In this document: positions 15,508 to 23,938 of the stretch, in pieces
Layout: each line of letters begins with the position of its first letter
Numbering within the stretch: position 1 is the stretch's first letter
Virus record (IMG/VR): IMGVR_UViG_3300020122_000290
Span: 1 to 41,229 of that record
Direction: 5' to 3' (one strand)
From: a virus
DNA: 41,229 nucleotides
Program-made: the position numbers and the translations under genes
Notes under the pieces: generated by a model
What the model was told of the DNA's origin: nothing
Database searches by the model: none
The model's input: only the letters and a program-made list of their open reading frames with translations

Positions 15508-16122
15508 CTAGCGGTACCCCCCGTAGTTCTGCAGCCCGCGCGCGAGCATCGGGCCGCTCGGGCGCATACCGGGCCCTGGGGCGGGCTGTGGGAGGACACC
15601 GGCGCCAGGGGCGGGCACGGGGGGCCGGGGCACGGCCGGGCCGCCTGGGCGCATGGCCGAGCCCGTGGCCTGCGCCATCGGCGCATTCGCGGCGCCCATC
15701 GAGGCGGCCATCGCGCTCGGGCCCTGGTTCTGCGCCTGGGCGGACATTGCGCCCATGGCGGAGGGGGCGCTCTGGTTGGGCGCCATCCCAGGGAGGGGTC
15801 CGCTACTGGGTGCGGCCCCGGGCGGCTGCCCGGGCGAGGCTGGCGGCGGCACGACCGGGGACCCGGCCGGCTCCTGGGCGGATCCCATTGCCCCCGGCAT
15901 CGCCGCGTTCGGCGCCTGCGCCATCGGCGCGTTCGCGTTCGGGTTCAGGCCGCCGAGGGACTGCAGGCCCTTGAGCAGCGCCGCCATGTTCGGGGCTGTT
16001 CCCGGGGCCGCGTTCGCGCCCATCGCTGGCGTCGCCGTGCCCGCTCCCGGCATCGGGGTCCCGGGGGCCGGCAGGCCCCCGCCCGTCGGTGGCGGCGGTC
16101 GCCCGCCCGTTGAATTGCCCAT
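15508..16122 (-). CDS. Low-complexity Pro/Ala/Gly-rich protein, 204 aa
   Basis: I chose ATG 16122 because GGAGA lies 8 bases upstream and the frame further upstream is only a shadow of the GNAT gene. Almost the whole protein is disordered Pro/Ala/Gly/Met with a short helix (MAALLKGLQSLGGL, residues about 45-58). Over 320 bases it overlaps, in another frame, the C-terminal extension of the GNAT gene. Either this protein or that extension must be the less constrained reading; the SD and the abutting downstream gene favour this one. Confidence 0.65.
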   Translation of the reverse strand: MGNSTGGRPPPPTGGGLPAPGTPMPGAGTATPAMGANAAPGTAPNMAALLKGLQSLGGLNPNANAPMAQAPNAAMPGAMGSAQEPAGSPVVPPPASPGQPPGAAPSSGPLPGMAPNQSAPSAMGAMSAQAQNQGPSAMAASMGAANAPMAQATGSAMRPGGPAVPRPPVPAPGAGVLPQPAPGPGMRPSGPMLARGLQNYGGYR

Positions 16123-16564
16123 CTGTGCTTCTCCGCGGTCGATTGATGGTGTGCCAGCGGCACTCCCGTTTGAGCATCCCGAACACGATTGCGTCCTGCC
16201 CGTCGGCATACCACTCGCGCAGCGTGCCCTCGTACTTGAAGCCGATCGCCCGGCAGAACTTCTGGCTCACCTTGTTGCGCCGGGTGATGAGCGCCGAGCA
16301 GCGCTGGCAGCCGAGCTGCCCGAACACGTACTTGAAGACCGTCACGATGAACCGCCGGGTGATCGAGCTCTTGTCGCGCAGCCGGATCGAGAGGATCACG
16401 TCCGGGCCGGTGTAGGTGTTGAACACCACCCCCGCGTGCAGGTAGCCGGCCGCATCCACCAGGCCGATCGCCGTGTACGCGTTGTCGCCCAGGTCCATCA
16501 TCGGGATCCCGGCGGCGACCCACTTGGCCACGAGCTCGCTCTGGTCGCCGATCACGTGCTTCAT
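15803..16564 (-). CDS. GNAT-type acetyltransferase-like protein with out-of-frame extension, 253 aa
   Basis: Residues 1-139 read as a GNAT domain: VFNTYTGPDVILSIRL, then GCQRCSALITRRNKVSQKF (acetyl-CoA-binding type helix) and the C-terminal IGFKYEGTLREWYADGQDAI...GMLKRECRW, which is how many phage GNAT proteins end. The frame then stays open for 114 more residues of Arg/Gly/Pro/Ala that overlap the low-complexity gene at 15508-16122. A lost stop or frameshift near 16147 is possible. ATG 16564 is coupled to the upstream stop. GNATs in phage head-tail clusters may acetylate a virion or host protein; substrate unknown. Confidence 0.7.
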   Translation of the reverse strand: MKHVIGDQSELVAKWVAAGIPMMDLGDNAYTAIGLVDAAGYLHAGVVFNTYTGPDVILSIRLRDKSSITRRFIVTVFKYVFGQLGCQRCSALITRRNKVSQKFCRAIGFKYEGTLREWYADGQDAIVFGMLKRECRWHTINRPRRSTDGQFNGRATAATDGRGPAGPRDPDAGSGHGDASDGRERGPGNSPEHGGAAQGPAVPRRPEPERERADGAGAERGDAGGNGIRPGAGRVPGRAAASLARAAARGRTQ

Positions 16565-18225
16565 GTCGCGTTCCCGTAGAACACGCCGCCCCGCTCATGC
16601 AGATACGTCGCGCTCATCCACTGGCAGGTGAGGTTCGAGGCGCTGATGCGCATCTGCACCGCACCATAGCTGCCTTCCCCCGCCAGGCCCAGCCAGGGCT
16701 TGAGGATGATGGTCGCATCGCCCCAGAAGGTCGGCGTCGACCACAGGCTCGTGTTCCAGGGCGAGAGGTTGCCGGCCGACAGCGGGATCGTGGAGGTCGG
16801 CGCGGTCGGGTCAAAGTCGACGTTGAGCTTCAGCGAGAGCTGCATCGAGCCGTTCACGCGGAAGATCGGCTGAAACATCGTCCAGCGCTTGTTCTGCCCG
16901 GGCGCGCCGTGCTGGCTGAAGGCCGGCTGCACCCAGAAGGTGATCGCACTGCCGTTGTCATCCAGGCCGGTGTCGACCTGGTTCACCGCGCCCGCCTGGC
17001 CGGCGTAGAGGTTGTCGCCGAGCATCTCCAGGCAGAAGGTGTTCCAGCTGGAGCTCTTCAGGCCGTACGTCGACCAGGCGCCCGAGAGTGTGTTCTGCAC
17101 CCACAAAAAGCTGGTGCCGAGCGTATTGCTCGTCGGGTTCTGCAGCAGGATCTTCGTGCCGAACGGGTACAGCTGCAGCTGCCACCCCTGCGCGTTGCCG
17201 TAGATCTGGATCTGCTCCGAGACCCCCAGGCGGATCTTGTCCGTCACCGCCTGCCGGGTGGTCGAGCGGTCCGTGAGCATCGCCTGGCTGATGAGCACGA
17301 CGCCATCGACCGTGAGCAGCAGCGCATCGGCGCCGACCTTCGTCCAGCCCTTGCGACCGGGCGCCAAGAGGCGGCCCATGACGAAGTGCGCGGAGATCGA
17401 CCAGGTGGTCACGCTCGCCGGGTCGTAGCCCTGGTAGACCACGACCTCACCCATCGAGGAGCAGAACGCCATGAAGTCCTGCAGGCCCGCGCTGTTGTCG
17501 ACCGACACCGCGACCATCGCGATGATGTAGCCGCCGAGCTTGAAGTCCGCCGCCAGGTTCAGCTGCGTGAGCGCGCCGCTTGCCTGCAGCTGCGGCAGGT
17601 ACCACACCTGGAAGGTGCCGTCCTGGAGGAACCACAGGCGCTGCTTGTAGACCGCGGCCTGGCTCAGGGTCTTCAGGCCCGCATCGGTGCCGCCGGCCGG
17701 TCCGCCGGTGAGCTGATAGGTGCCGCCGACACTGGCGACGGCGTTCCACGTGGAACCGTCGAACAGCGCCGGCAGGTCCTGGCCGCTCGCATTGAGCGCC
17801 CAGAGGAACTCCTGGCTGCCGCTGCCGAATTGGTTGTAGTCGAAGTACGCCGAGTGCAGCTGCTGCAGCGTGTTGCCCGGCCCACCCATCACGGCCGCGC
17901 CCGGTGAGCCGCCCCCGGCGTTGTCGACGCGATAGATCCCGTACGTGCCGCCATTGTTGATGGCGGCGAAGAGGAACTGGCCGACGGTCTTGATCCCTGA
18001 GTAGCCCATCACCGTCTCAGCGTTGCCGCTGAAGGTGGCGAGCATGTTCTCGCCCTTGCGGAACTCCACCCAGGTGGGCTGGCAGAACCAGTTGTCCAGG
18101 ATGATCGCGTCCTTCTCGTCCATGTTGGCCAGCGCGTCGCGCGCGTTCAGGCCACCGATGGGCGAGGGGAGCTGGTAGGGCGTCGCCTTGTTCTGGCTGC
18201 GCTGCCCGGGCGCGTCGACTTTCAC
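16561..18225 (-). CDS. Tail hub/stabilization protein (P22 gp10-like), 554 aa
   Basis: GTG 18225 overlaps the gp4-like stop (GTGA). The N-terminus (SPIGGLNARDALANMDEKDA, LDNWFCQPTWVEFRKG) is the characteristic opening of podophage tail nozzle/stabilization proteins, followed by a beta-propeller-like series of strands (GTYGIYRVDNAG, LFDGSTWNAVASVG, KQRLWFLQDG). It would bind below the gp4-like adaptor to close the portal and carry the fibres. P22 gp10 has 472 residues, this one is longer. Order gp4-like then gp10-like matches P22. Confidence 0.8.
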   Translation of the reverse strand: MKVDAPGQRSQNKATPYQLPSPIGGLNARDALANMDEKDAIILDNWFCQPTWVEFRKGENMLATFSGNAETVMGYSGIKTVGQFLFAAINNGGTYGIYRVDNAGGGSPGAAVMGGPGNTLQQLHSAYFDYNQFGSGSQEFLWALNASGQDLPALFDGSTWNAVASVGGTYQLTGGPAGGTDAGLKTLSQAAVYKQRLWFLQDGTFQVWYLPQLQASGALTQLNLAADFKLGGYIIAMVAVSVDNSAGLQDFMAFCSSMGEVVVYQGYDPASVTTWSISAHFVMGRLLAPGRKGWTKVGADALLLTVDGVVLISQAMLTDRSTTRQAVTDKIRLGVSEQIQIYGNAQGWQLQLYPFGTKILLQNPTSNTLGTSFLWVQNTLSGAWSTYGLKSSSWNTFCLEMLGDNLYAGQAGAVNQVDTGLDDNGSAITFWVQPAFSQHGAPGQNKRWTMFQPIFRVNGSMQLSLKLNVDFDPTAPTSTIPLSAGNLSPWNTSLWSTPTFWGDATIILKPWLGLAGEGSYGAVQMRISASNLTCQWMSATYLHERGGVFYGNAT

Positions 18226-19217
18226 GTACCGAAGCCGGTATCCGGTACCTGCTGCGAGCTAAGGAGGCGCAGCTGCCCGGCGCGCGCATTGAGCGGGAGG
18301 TTGCGCGGCGCGGTCTCCCGGCCCGTGCGGCGGTTCATCGCGCGCTGGTACTCCTCGAACTCCTCCGCGTAGCTATTGCCAATGGCGCGCAACATGCGCC
18401 ACTTGAGCGACAACGTGATGAGATCCTCGGGGAATGCGACGCACACGTCCGTGTCCGCCTGGAAGAGCGCCTGGCTCGCCACGGTCGGCGTCGCCACCGG
18501 CGCCACCCAGTTCACCCCGGCGTACTCCATCACGATGAGGTCGGTCACCGGGGCGATGTTGCCGGTCTGGATGAAGGGGGAGGGGTTCAGGTAGATCTGC
18601 CCCGCCATCAGGCGGTAGCGGATGCGCGGGCCCACCGGGCTGATGCCCGATTTCAGCACCTGCCACTCCTGCGCGTTCACCGGTCCCAGCAGCTGCCAGC
18701 GGAAGTTGCGGTCCCAGTCGGTCGAGGGGATGAAGTAGTTGAGGTCGCTCGGCAGCGGGTAGGCCTCCTGGCCGAACGCGAGTGCGGTGTCCACGGCCGT
18801 GGTGAAGACCGAGCCGTTGAGCGTGTTGGCGTTCTGGTTCATGAGCGCGGTGCCGGCGCCCACATTGACCGAGACGATCGCCGTGTCCGGCAGCACGTAC
18901 TGCGAGCTCACCTGCCAGCCCGGCTGCACCGCTGACAGGCCCGCCCCGGCGCCGGTGAAGACGATCCCGGTGATCGTGGGCGAGCCGTACGTGAAGGTCC
19001 CCGTGAAGGGCCCTTGCCCCGCCAGGTTGAACAGGAATTGCTTGCGGATCACCGGCCAGTAGTCGGCCGCATCGGTCGCATCGCGCAGCTCGATGCCGGC
19101 GCGGTTGGCGAGCGCGAGGCCCTTGACCACGTTCTCGTCCCCGTTGCCGACCACCTGGGCGACGACACCCAGGCCGATCTCGGAGAACGCCTGGCTGACC
19201 AATGTGAGCAGTGACAT
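18222..19217 (-). CDS. Tail accessory factor / head-tail adaptor (P22 gp4-like), 331 aa
   Basis: Start ATG 19217 with SD GGAGGT. The N-terminus (MSLLTLVSQAFSEIGLG, VKGLALANRAGIELRD, WPVIRKQFLFNL) matches the gp4 tail accessory family that docks on the portal. A Gly/Thr/Val-rich beta insertion (about 80-150) makes it about twice as long as P22 gp4 (166 residues). The C-terminal helical part (YAEEFEEYQRAMNRRTGRE) is also family-like. Directly followed by the gp10-like gene. Confidence 0.8.
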   Translation of the reverse strand: MSLLTLVSQAFSEIGLGVVAQVVGNGDENVVKGLALANRAGIELRDATDAADYWPVIRKQFLFNLAGQGPFTGTFTYGSPTITGIVFTGAGAGLSAVQPGWQVSSQYVLPDTAIVSVNVGAGTALMNQNANTLNGSVFTTAVDTALAFGQEAYPLPSDLNYFIPSTDWDRNFRWQLLGPVNAQEWQVLKSGISPVGPRIRYRLMAGQIYLNPSPFIQTGNIAPVTDLIVMEYAGVNWVAPVATPTVASQALFQADTDVCVAFPEDLITLSLKWRMLRAIGNSYAEEFEEYQRAMNRRTGRETAPRNLPLNARAGQLRLLSSQQVPDTGFGT

Positions 19218-19230
19218 GGAACCTCCGTCG

Positions 19231-20103
19231 TTACGCGGCCGCCTCGTCCTCGCGTGGCTCCGCGGCCACCTGGGCACGCGCGGCGGCGCGGGCCTTGAGC
19301 TGCTTGCCCTTCTGCACGGACAGCTTCTTCAGCTGCGGCGCCACCTGGGCGGCGCGGCTGCGCGTCTCTTGGGTGAGTGCGTCATCGTGATCGACGCCGC
19401 CGCGCTCGCGCTCCACGGTCAGCTTGTCGACCATGAGCTGCAGCGCCTCGACCTTCTTGGTGAGCTCGTCCGCGCGCTCCTCGGCCCGGCGGGCGTTCTC
19501 CTGCTCGCGCGACACGATGCGGTTGCGGTCACGCTCGGAGAGCGCCGCCTTCGCCAGGTCGCGGTACTTGATGCCGCCCATGATGTTCTGCGCGTTCACA
19601 TCCGACAGCCCGGCGAGCATCTCCACCGTGTGGATGTTCTGCGCCTTGAGGCTGAGGGCGTAGGTCTTCGTGACCACGCCCCACTCCTCGATCGGGAAGC
19701 CGTCCATCGAGCTCGCGTTCTTGCGCATGAAGCGCGCCCAGGCCTTCGGGTACTTGGTGGGCTCCGGGACGTCGCCGTTCTCGCACTGCTCGCGCACGCT
19801 CCACGTGGTGTGGATCTCGCCCGAGTCCGGGTCGACCGCCATCTCGTAGTCGAGGCCGGTGGTGGCGTGCACCCAGGTCGTCTTGGTGTTGCCGGGGGCG
19901 ATCAGCGTGGTGCGGATCTCCGTGCGGTAGATCGGGTAGCCGGCGTCCTTGGACATCGCCTCCATGAAGAGCGCGGCCTCCTCGAAGGTCACCATGAAGC
20001 CGGCGCCCTCATCATCGGGCCCGTAGCTGACGGTGCCGACGCCGGAGGCGGGGATCTTGCCCTCGCGGATGTGGTGCGGGGTGGAGAAGCTGGGAATATC
20101 CAT
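19231..20103 (-). CDS. Conserved phage protein with C-terminal coiled coil, 290 aa
   Basis: Start ATG 20103; longer reading upstream is a shadow of the fusion enzyme. The first 110 residues contain TTWVHATTGLDYEM and WSVREQCENG. Residues about 110-190 (FMRKNASSMDGFPIEEW, LSLKAQNIHTVEMLAGLSDV) are a motif I have seen in capsid-neighbour proteins of podoviruses, with no known role. Residues about 195-290 form a highly charged coiled coil ending in basic Ala-rich sequence. Probably structural or assembly-related. Confidence 0.75.
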   Translation of the reverse strand: MDIPSFSTPHHIREGKIPASGVGTVSYGPDDEGAGFMVTFEEAALFMEAMSKDAGYPIYRTEIRTTLIAPGNTKTTWVHATTGLDYEMAVDPDSGEIHTTWSVREQCENGDVPEPTKYPKAWARFMRKNASSMDGFPIEEWGVVTKTYALSLKAQNIHTVEMLAGLSDVNAQNIMGGIKYRDLAKAALSERDRNRIVSREQENARRAEERADELTKKVEALQLMVDKLTVERERGGVDHDDALTQETRSRAAQVAPQLKKLSVQKGKQLKARAAARAQVAAEPREDEAAA

Positions 20104-20105
20104 GG

Positions 20106-22232
20106 TCAGTCCCTCGTGAAGATGACGTCGCGGTGCGCGGTCCCGCGGATGGTGTAACCCCTGGCCTTCAGCCAGGCGATCGTGAAGTCGTCGGTGTAAC
20201 CGTAGCGCACGCCCAGGCCCTTGAGCTCCAGCACGATGACCGGGTGATGGCGCTCGATCGTGGCCGCGGCGCCCTCTAGCGCCAGCTGCTCGTAGCCCTC
20301 GATGTCGAGCACGAGCAGATCCAGGTGCGGCAGGTTCATCGCATCGATCGTGCGGATCGACACGCCGCCTTCTTCCCGCACCACGTACGTGGCGCCGGGG
20401 TTGCCGACCGCCTGCTGCAGCTTGACGTGCTCGACCGCGGCGCCCAAGCCCTCCTGGAGCGCGACGATGTTCTCGCGCCCGGGCCGCAGCGCGAGGTTGC
20501 GCGTGAGGCACTCCCAGTTCTCCGGGTCCGGCTCGAACGTGTACACACGCTCGAAGTGCGCGGCGAGCTCCAGCGGCCACACGCCGACGTTGCCGCCCGC
20601 CTGCACACAGACGCGCCGATGCTTCGGGAGCGTCGCGTAGAGCCGGCAGTCCGTGATCGTGCCCAGCACCGCCTGGCGCGTCTCCAGGTCGCGCGCCGGC
20701 CACCAGGTGCCGTCGATCTGGATGAAGCCCTCGTCCGGCTCGCGCATCGAGGCGGCGATCCAGGGGACGAGGCCCTCGCCGAACACGTAGAGCTCGGCGC
20801 CCGAGTTGAGCATGAGCGCCGCGAGCTCGCGGAACTCACTCGCCTGCTGCACCATCCAGGCGGCGCACTTGAAGTGCCGGCCGCGGTGGATCGCATCGAG
20901 CACGCGCTGCCCGTCGTTCTCCGGCTGCGGGTAGGCGTGGTGCTGCCCGTCCTGGTAGGACGAGTCGAAGCCGAAGAGCGCGAACTTGCGGAAACCCATC
21001 CCCCAGGCGAGCGCGATCGCGCGCATCCCGACCGTCGAGCCGCCGCCGACGAGCGGCACGCCCTCGGGCAGCACCCCGGGGGCGCCTTCCGTGAGCGGGT
21101 GCCACACGGTGAGCTCCGCGTCCGGGTCCGCCTGGGCGAGCTGCAGCAGCACCGGGTCGACCATCGAGGCGAAGAGCTTCTTGCCGCCGGGCTGGTAGAA
21201 GCGCACGCACTCGGGCTTCGCATCACAGATCACCTGCGCGTCTTCCCGCATGCCGTGGGCACGCAGGAAGCCCGCCGTGGCGTTGGTGGCGAGCACGATG
21301 CCCCCGTCGCGCTGCATGGCGAAGACCTGCGGGAGCGCGAGCTTGAGCGACGGGCCGCCGCCCAGGATGACGGCGAGCTGATCGTGCGGCGCGCTCGACT
21401 CCAGGAAGTCGAGCTCCGGGTTGGCCGCGCAGGAGGTGATGCGCGCGAGGATCGTCTCCTGGGGCATGTTCGGGACCATGACGAGCTCGGCCGCGATCCC
21501 GCCGCCCACCTTCCACACTGCCGGCACCCAACCATCGAGCACCTCGTGCGGGCGCGGGTGCCCGTGGAAGTACACGACACTCGTGCCCTTGGGCGGATCG
21601 GCGACGCACTCGACCTTGTACGAGCGCAGCACGCCCGGCAGCAGGTCCTGCAGGATCTCCGGCGGCCAACACTCCCCACCGATGCGGCGCGCGTTGTAGC
21701 CGCTGCGCGCAAAGAACTTCTCCAGGTACTCCTGGTCGCCACCAGGCCAGTGCGCGGCCGGATCCCACCGGTGCGCCTGGTCGGGCTGGAAGATCGGGCC
21801 GATCACGCGCAGCTGGAACTCCTCCCAGATCGCGGTCGTGAGCTCGGTGTCCGCGGCGAAGGACATGACCGAGCTCTGGAACCCATCGTGCCGGTACGCA
21901 TCGCGCAGGATTGCGAACGCGGGCCGCAGCGCGGCGAGCTTGTCGAGCGTGCCGCACACGAGCGTGTCCAGGTCGAAGTAGAGCACCTGGTCACCAACAT
22001 TGAACGTGCCGGGTGCGAACAGCGCGAGCTTGTTCCACCAGCCAGTGAGCCCGGCGGGGAGGAGCTGGGTCTCCACCCCCGCCAAGCCACGTAAGGCCTC
22101 GGGGTCGTCGGTGAGGCACACAAAGCGCCCCACCGTCCCATCGGCCAAATTGCGTCGCACCATGTCGTGCAGGCGCTCGACGTACTCGACGCCGAACGCC
22201 TTGCCCCAGCGAACACAGGCGACCTGGAGCAT
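20106..22232 (-). CDS. Three-domain fusion: glycosyltransferase - DUF115 - FkbM methyltransferase, 708 aa
   Basis: Residues 1-~250 look like a glycosyltransferase: VACVRWGKAFGVEYVERL, WWNKLALF at 65-72 and a D-x-D motif Asp87-Leu-Asp89 in LYFDLDTL. Residues ~280-500 look like DUF115 (MptE/Maf-type): AVILGGGPSLK at 287-297, LATNATAGFLRAHGM, ALFGFDSSYQDG at 418-429. Residues ~535-708 are an FkbM-type SAM methyltransferase: VQAGGNVGVWPLELA at 543-557, FEPDPENWECL at 566-576, LVLDIEGYEQLALEGA at 640-655. Together this is a one-polypeptide glycan builder/modifier. It lies in the head module between capsid and tail genes, so it may modify virion glycoprotein or host surface glycan. Confidence 0.85.
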   Translation of the reverse strand: MLQVACVRWGKAFGVEYVERLHDMVRRNLADGTVGRFVCLTDDPEALRGLAGVETQLLPAGLTGWWNKLALFAPGTFNVGDQVLYFDLDTLVCGTLDKLAALRPAFAILRDAYRHDGFQSSVMSFAADTELTTAIWEEFQLRVIGPIFQPDQAHRWDPAAHWPGGDQEYLEKFFARSGYNARRIGGECWPPEILQDLLPGVLRSYKVECVADPPKGTSVVYFHGHPRPHEVLDGWVPAVWKVGGGIAAELVMVPNMPQETILARITSCAANPELDFLESSAPHDQLAVILGGGPSLKLALPQVFAMQRDGGIVLATNATAGFLRAHGMREDAQVICDAKPECVRFYQPGGKKLFASMVDPVLLQLAQADPDAELTVWHPLTEGAPGVLPEGVPLVGGGSTVGMRAIALAWGMGFRKFALFGFDSSYQDGQHHAYPQPENDGQRVLDAIHRGRHFKCAAWMVQQASEFRELAALMLNSGAELYVFGEGLVPWIAASMREPDEGFIQIDGTWWPARDLETRQAVLGTITDCRLYATLPKHRRVCVQAGGNVGVWPLELAAHFERVYTFEPDPENWECLTRNLALRPGRENIVALQEGLGAAVEHVKLQQAVGNPGATYVVREEGGVSIRTIDAMNLPHLDLLVLDIEGYEQLALEGAAATIERHHPVIVLELKGLGVRYGYTDDFTIAWLKARGYTIRGTAHRDVIFTRD

Positions 22233-22236
22233 CGAC

Positions 22237-22914
22237 TTACAGGCCTTCCAGGACCGGGCGACCGTTCAGGTAGATCAACACGCACGAGCTCGTGGTGGTG
22301 ACCGTCGCGACGTTCGCCTGGCGGCTGCCCAGGACCTGGCCCTTGGTGGACGGCGTGAAGTAGATGCGCCCGGCGGTGCCGGAGACATACACGCCCACCG
22401 TACCGGGGGCCACCTGGACGGCGGTCTTCAACGCCTGGCACACGCCGCCACACTGGAACCAGGCGTACTGGACCTGCGTGGTGTTGCTGGTGATGCCAGC
22501 ACCGGAGTTGTAGACCGTGGAGGCCACGCAGACCGCGAGCGGAACGCCCGTGCCCTGCGAGGTGCCCTTGGCCGGGACCGCCACGACCTGGTACTGATTG
22601 GCGCCCTGCAGCGTGTAGCTGACAACGGTGCCCAGTGGGATCGCGGTGGAGGTCGGGACGGCCAGGTAGATGAACTCGCCGGCACCGAGCGTGGGCTCAG
22701 TGGCAGCGCGCACCTGCCCGAGGAACGGCTCGAACACCGCCTTCGGGAGGACCGAGGTCGCCACGTTCTGCAGGCCGGTTGCGGCCGGACCGGGGCCAGG
22801 TGCATCGGTGCTGACGTAACCGATGTCCAGGAGGCCGATCGTCGGATCGGCGAAGCCCCAGTTGTACGTGGGTGCTGCGGGAACCTGTGCAGCCAGGAAG
22901 GAGATCTTGCCCAT
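22237..22914 (-). CDS. Capsid decoration-like beta protein, 225 aa
   Basis: Lies immediately downstream of the major capsid gene, with SD GGAG ahead of ATG 22914. The sequence is almost all beta: FIYLAVPTSTAIPLGTVVSY, YQVVAVPAKGTSQG, VQYAWFQCGG, GRIYFTPSTKG. This pattern is common in small head proteins encoded next to capsid genes. Cysteines at CVAS, CGGVC and SSC are unusual in a virion protein but no zinc motif is evident. Likely cements or decorates the capsid surface. Confidence 0.7.
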   Translation of the reverse strand: MGKISFLAAQVPAAPTYNWGFADPTIGLLDIGYVSTDAPGPGPAATGLQNVATSVLPKAVFEPFLGQVRAATEPTLGAGEFIYLAVPTSTAIPLGTVVSYTLQGANQYQVVAVPAKGTSQGTGVPLAVCVASTVYNSGAGITSNTTQVQYAWFQCGGVCQALKTAVQVAPGTVGVYVSGTAGRIYFTPSTKGQVLGSRQANVATVTTTSSCVLIYLNGRPVLEGL

Positions 22915-22927
22915 GGTGGTGGTCTCC

Positions 22928-23911
22928 TTACGCGAGCAGGGCGCCCTGGAGGAAGCGGTTCGAGGTGGTCAGGTTGCCGGCAAAGCCTACGAGCTTCACC
23001 ATCGCGTCCTGGTTCACCGCGAAGCGCTCATCGCCCAGGGGAGCCATGTTGCGGTCCGAGTGGGGGCGGAAGAACAGGTACTTGGTGTTGAGCATGTACA
23101 TGCTGTTCACCGGCGCACCGCCGCCGAAGCCGCCATCGAGCACCACGTCGCAGTTCATGTACTTGAGCGTCTGGAAGCCCAGCTGCGCAAGCTCATTCCC
23201 CTCGACGCGCTGGATCGCCTGGAGTGACTCCAGGTAATAGCGGTAGAAGTTGTTGTCCGCAACGATCAGATCCGGCGCGTCAGCACCGCGGACCAGCTGC
23301 AGATAGACCCGGTTCATGTAGGTCTGGATGTTCGCGGTCGAGGCCGCGGTCCCACCGTTCGTCACGGCGCTGAAGGCGACGTTGCGCCAGAAGGACAAGA
23401 CCGACGGGTCGATGCCGCCCACGATGCCGGAGGTGGGCGTGGAGCTGACCAGGAGCTGAATGCCCCCGATCTGCCGTCCGCCGTCCGCCGTGCCGTTCGA
23501 GTAGGTATCGAGGGCGATGTTGTTGGTGAGGGTCTGCTCGGCGTTCTCGATACGCGAGTCGAGCAGGTCGATGATCGCCTCCTCGCCGCTGTTCTGCAGC
23601 ATCTCCAGTCCCGAGATCGAGACGGCGACCGCTGCCTGGGCGTAGTTGTACTCCGCGCCCGTGAACACGTCGGAAGGGCTGATGTTGAGCGTCTCGTACC
23701 CGGAGTAACGCTTGTAGGTGCCGTTCTCCTGGTAGTTGAGCTCCTGCACGATGGTGCGACCGCCCGAGACAGGCTTGACACGGTTCTTGGAACGCAGCCG
23801 GTAGAGCAAGGCGTTGTTCTTCGTCACGTTGTCAGCGAGCTTCCCGGTGCGATTGCGCAGCGTGGTCGTCACGATCTCAGGGATCGTGGACGACGGGTTG
23901 GGCAATGCCAT
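22928..23911 (-). CDS. Major capsid protein, 327 aa
   Basis: ATG 23911 with SD GGAGA. The sequence follows a podovirus HK97-fold coat family: TTTLRNRTGKLADNVTKNNA at 16-35, GGRTIVQELNYQENGTY, YSGYETLNISPSDVFTGAEY, VSISGLEMLQNSGEEAIIDL, and a C-terminal segment MYMLNTKYLFFRPHSDRNM with GDERFAVNQDA. It follows the scaffold gene and precedes the decoration-like gene, the usual head order. No protease gene is adjacent, in line with scaffold-directed P22-type assembly. Confidence 0.9.
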   Translation of the reverse strand: MALPNPSSTIPEIVTTTLRNRTGKLADNVTKNNALLYRLRSKNRVKPVSGGRTIVQELNYQENGTYKRYSGYETLNISPSDVFTGAEYNYAQAAVAVSISGLEMLQNSGEEAIIDLLDSRIENAEQTLTNNIALDTYSNGTADGGRQIGGIQLLVSSTPTSGIVGGIDPSVLSFWRNVAFSAVTNGGTAASTANIQTYMNRVYLQLVRGADAPDLIVADNNFYRYYLESLQAIQRVEGNELAQLGFQTLKYMNCDVVLDGGFGGGAPVNSMYMLNTKYLFFRPHSDRNMAPLGDERFAVNQDAMVKLVGFAGNLTTSNRFLQGALLA

Positions 23912-23938
23912 TGAGAGGTCTCCTGAAGTGGATAGGGG

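Noticed and set aside
20325-22094. Plus-strand open frame of 589 codons opposite the three-domain enzyme
   Set aside because: Antisense shadow; the minus strand has three clear domains.
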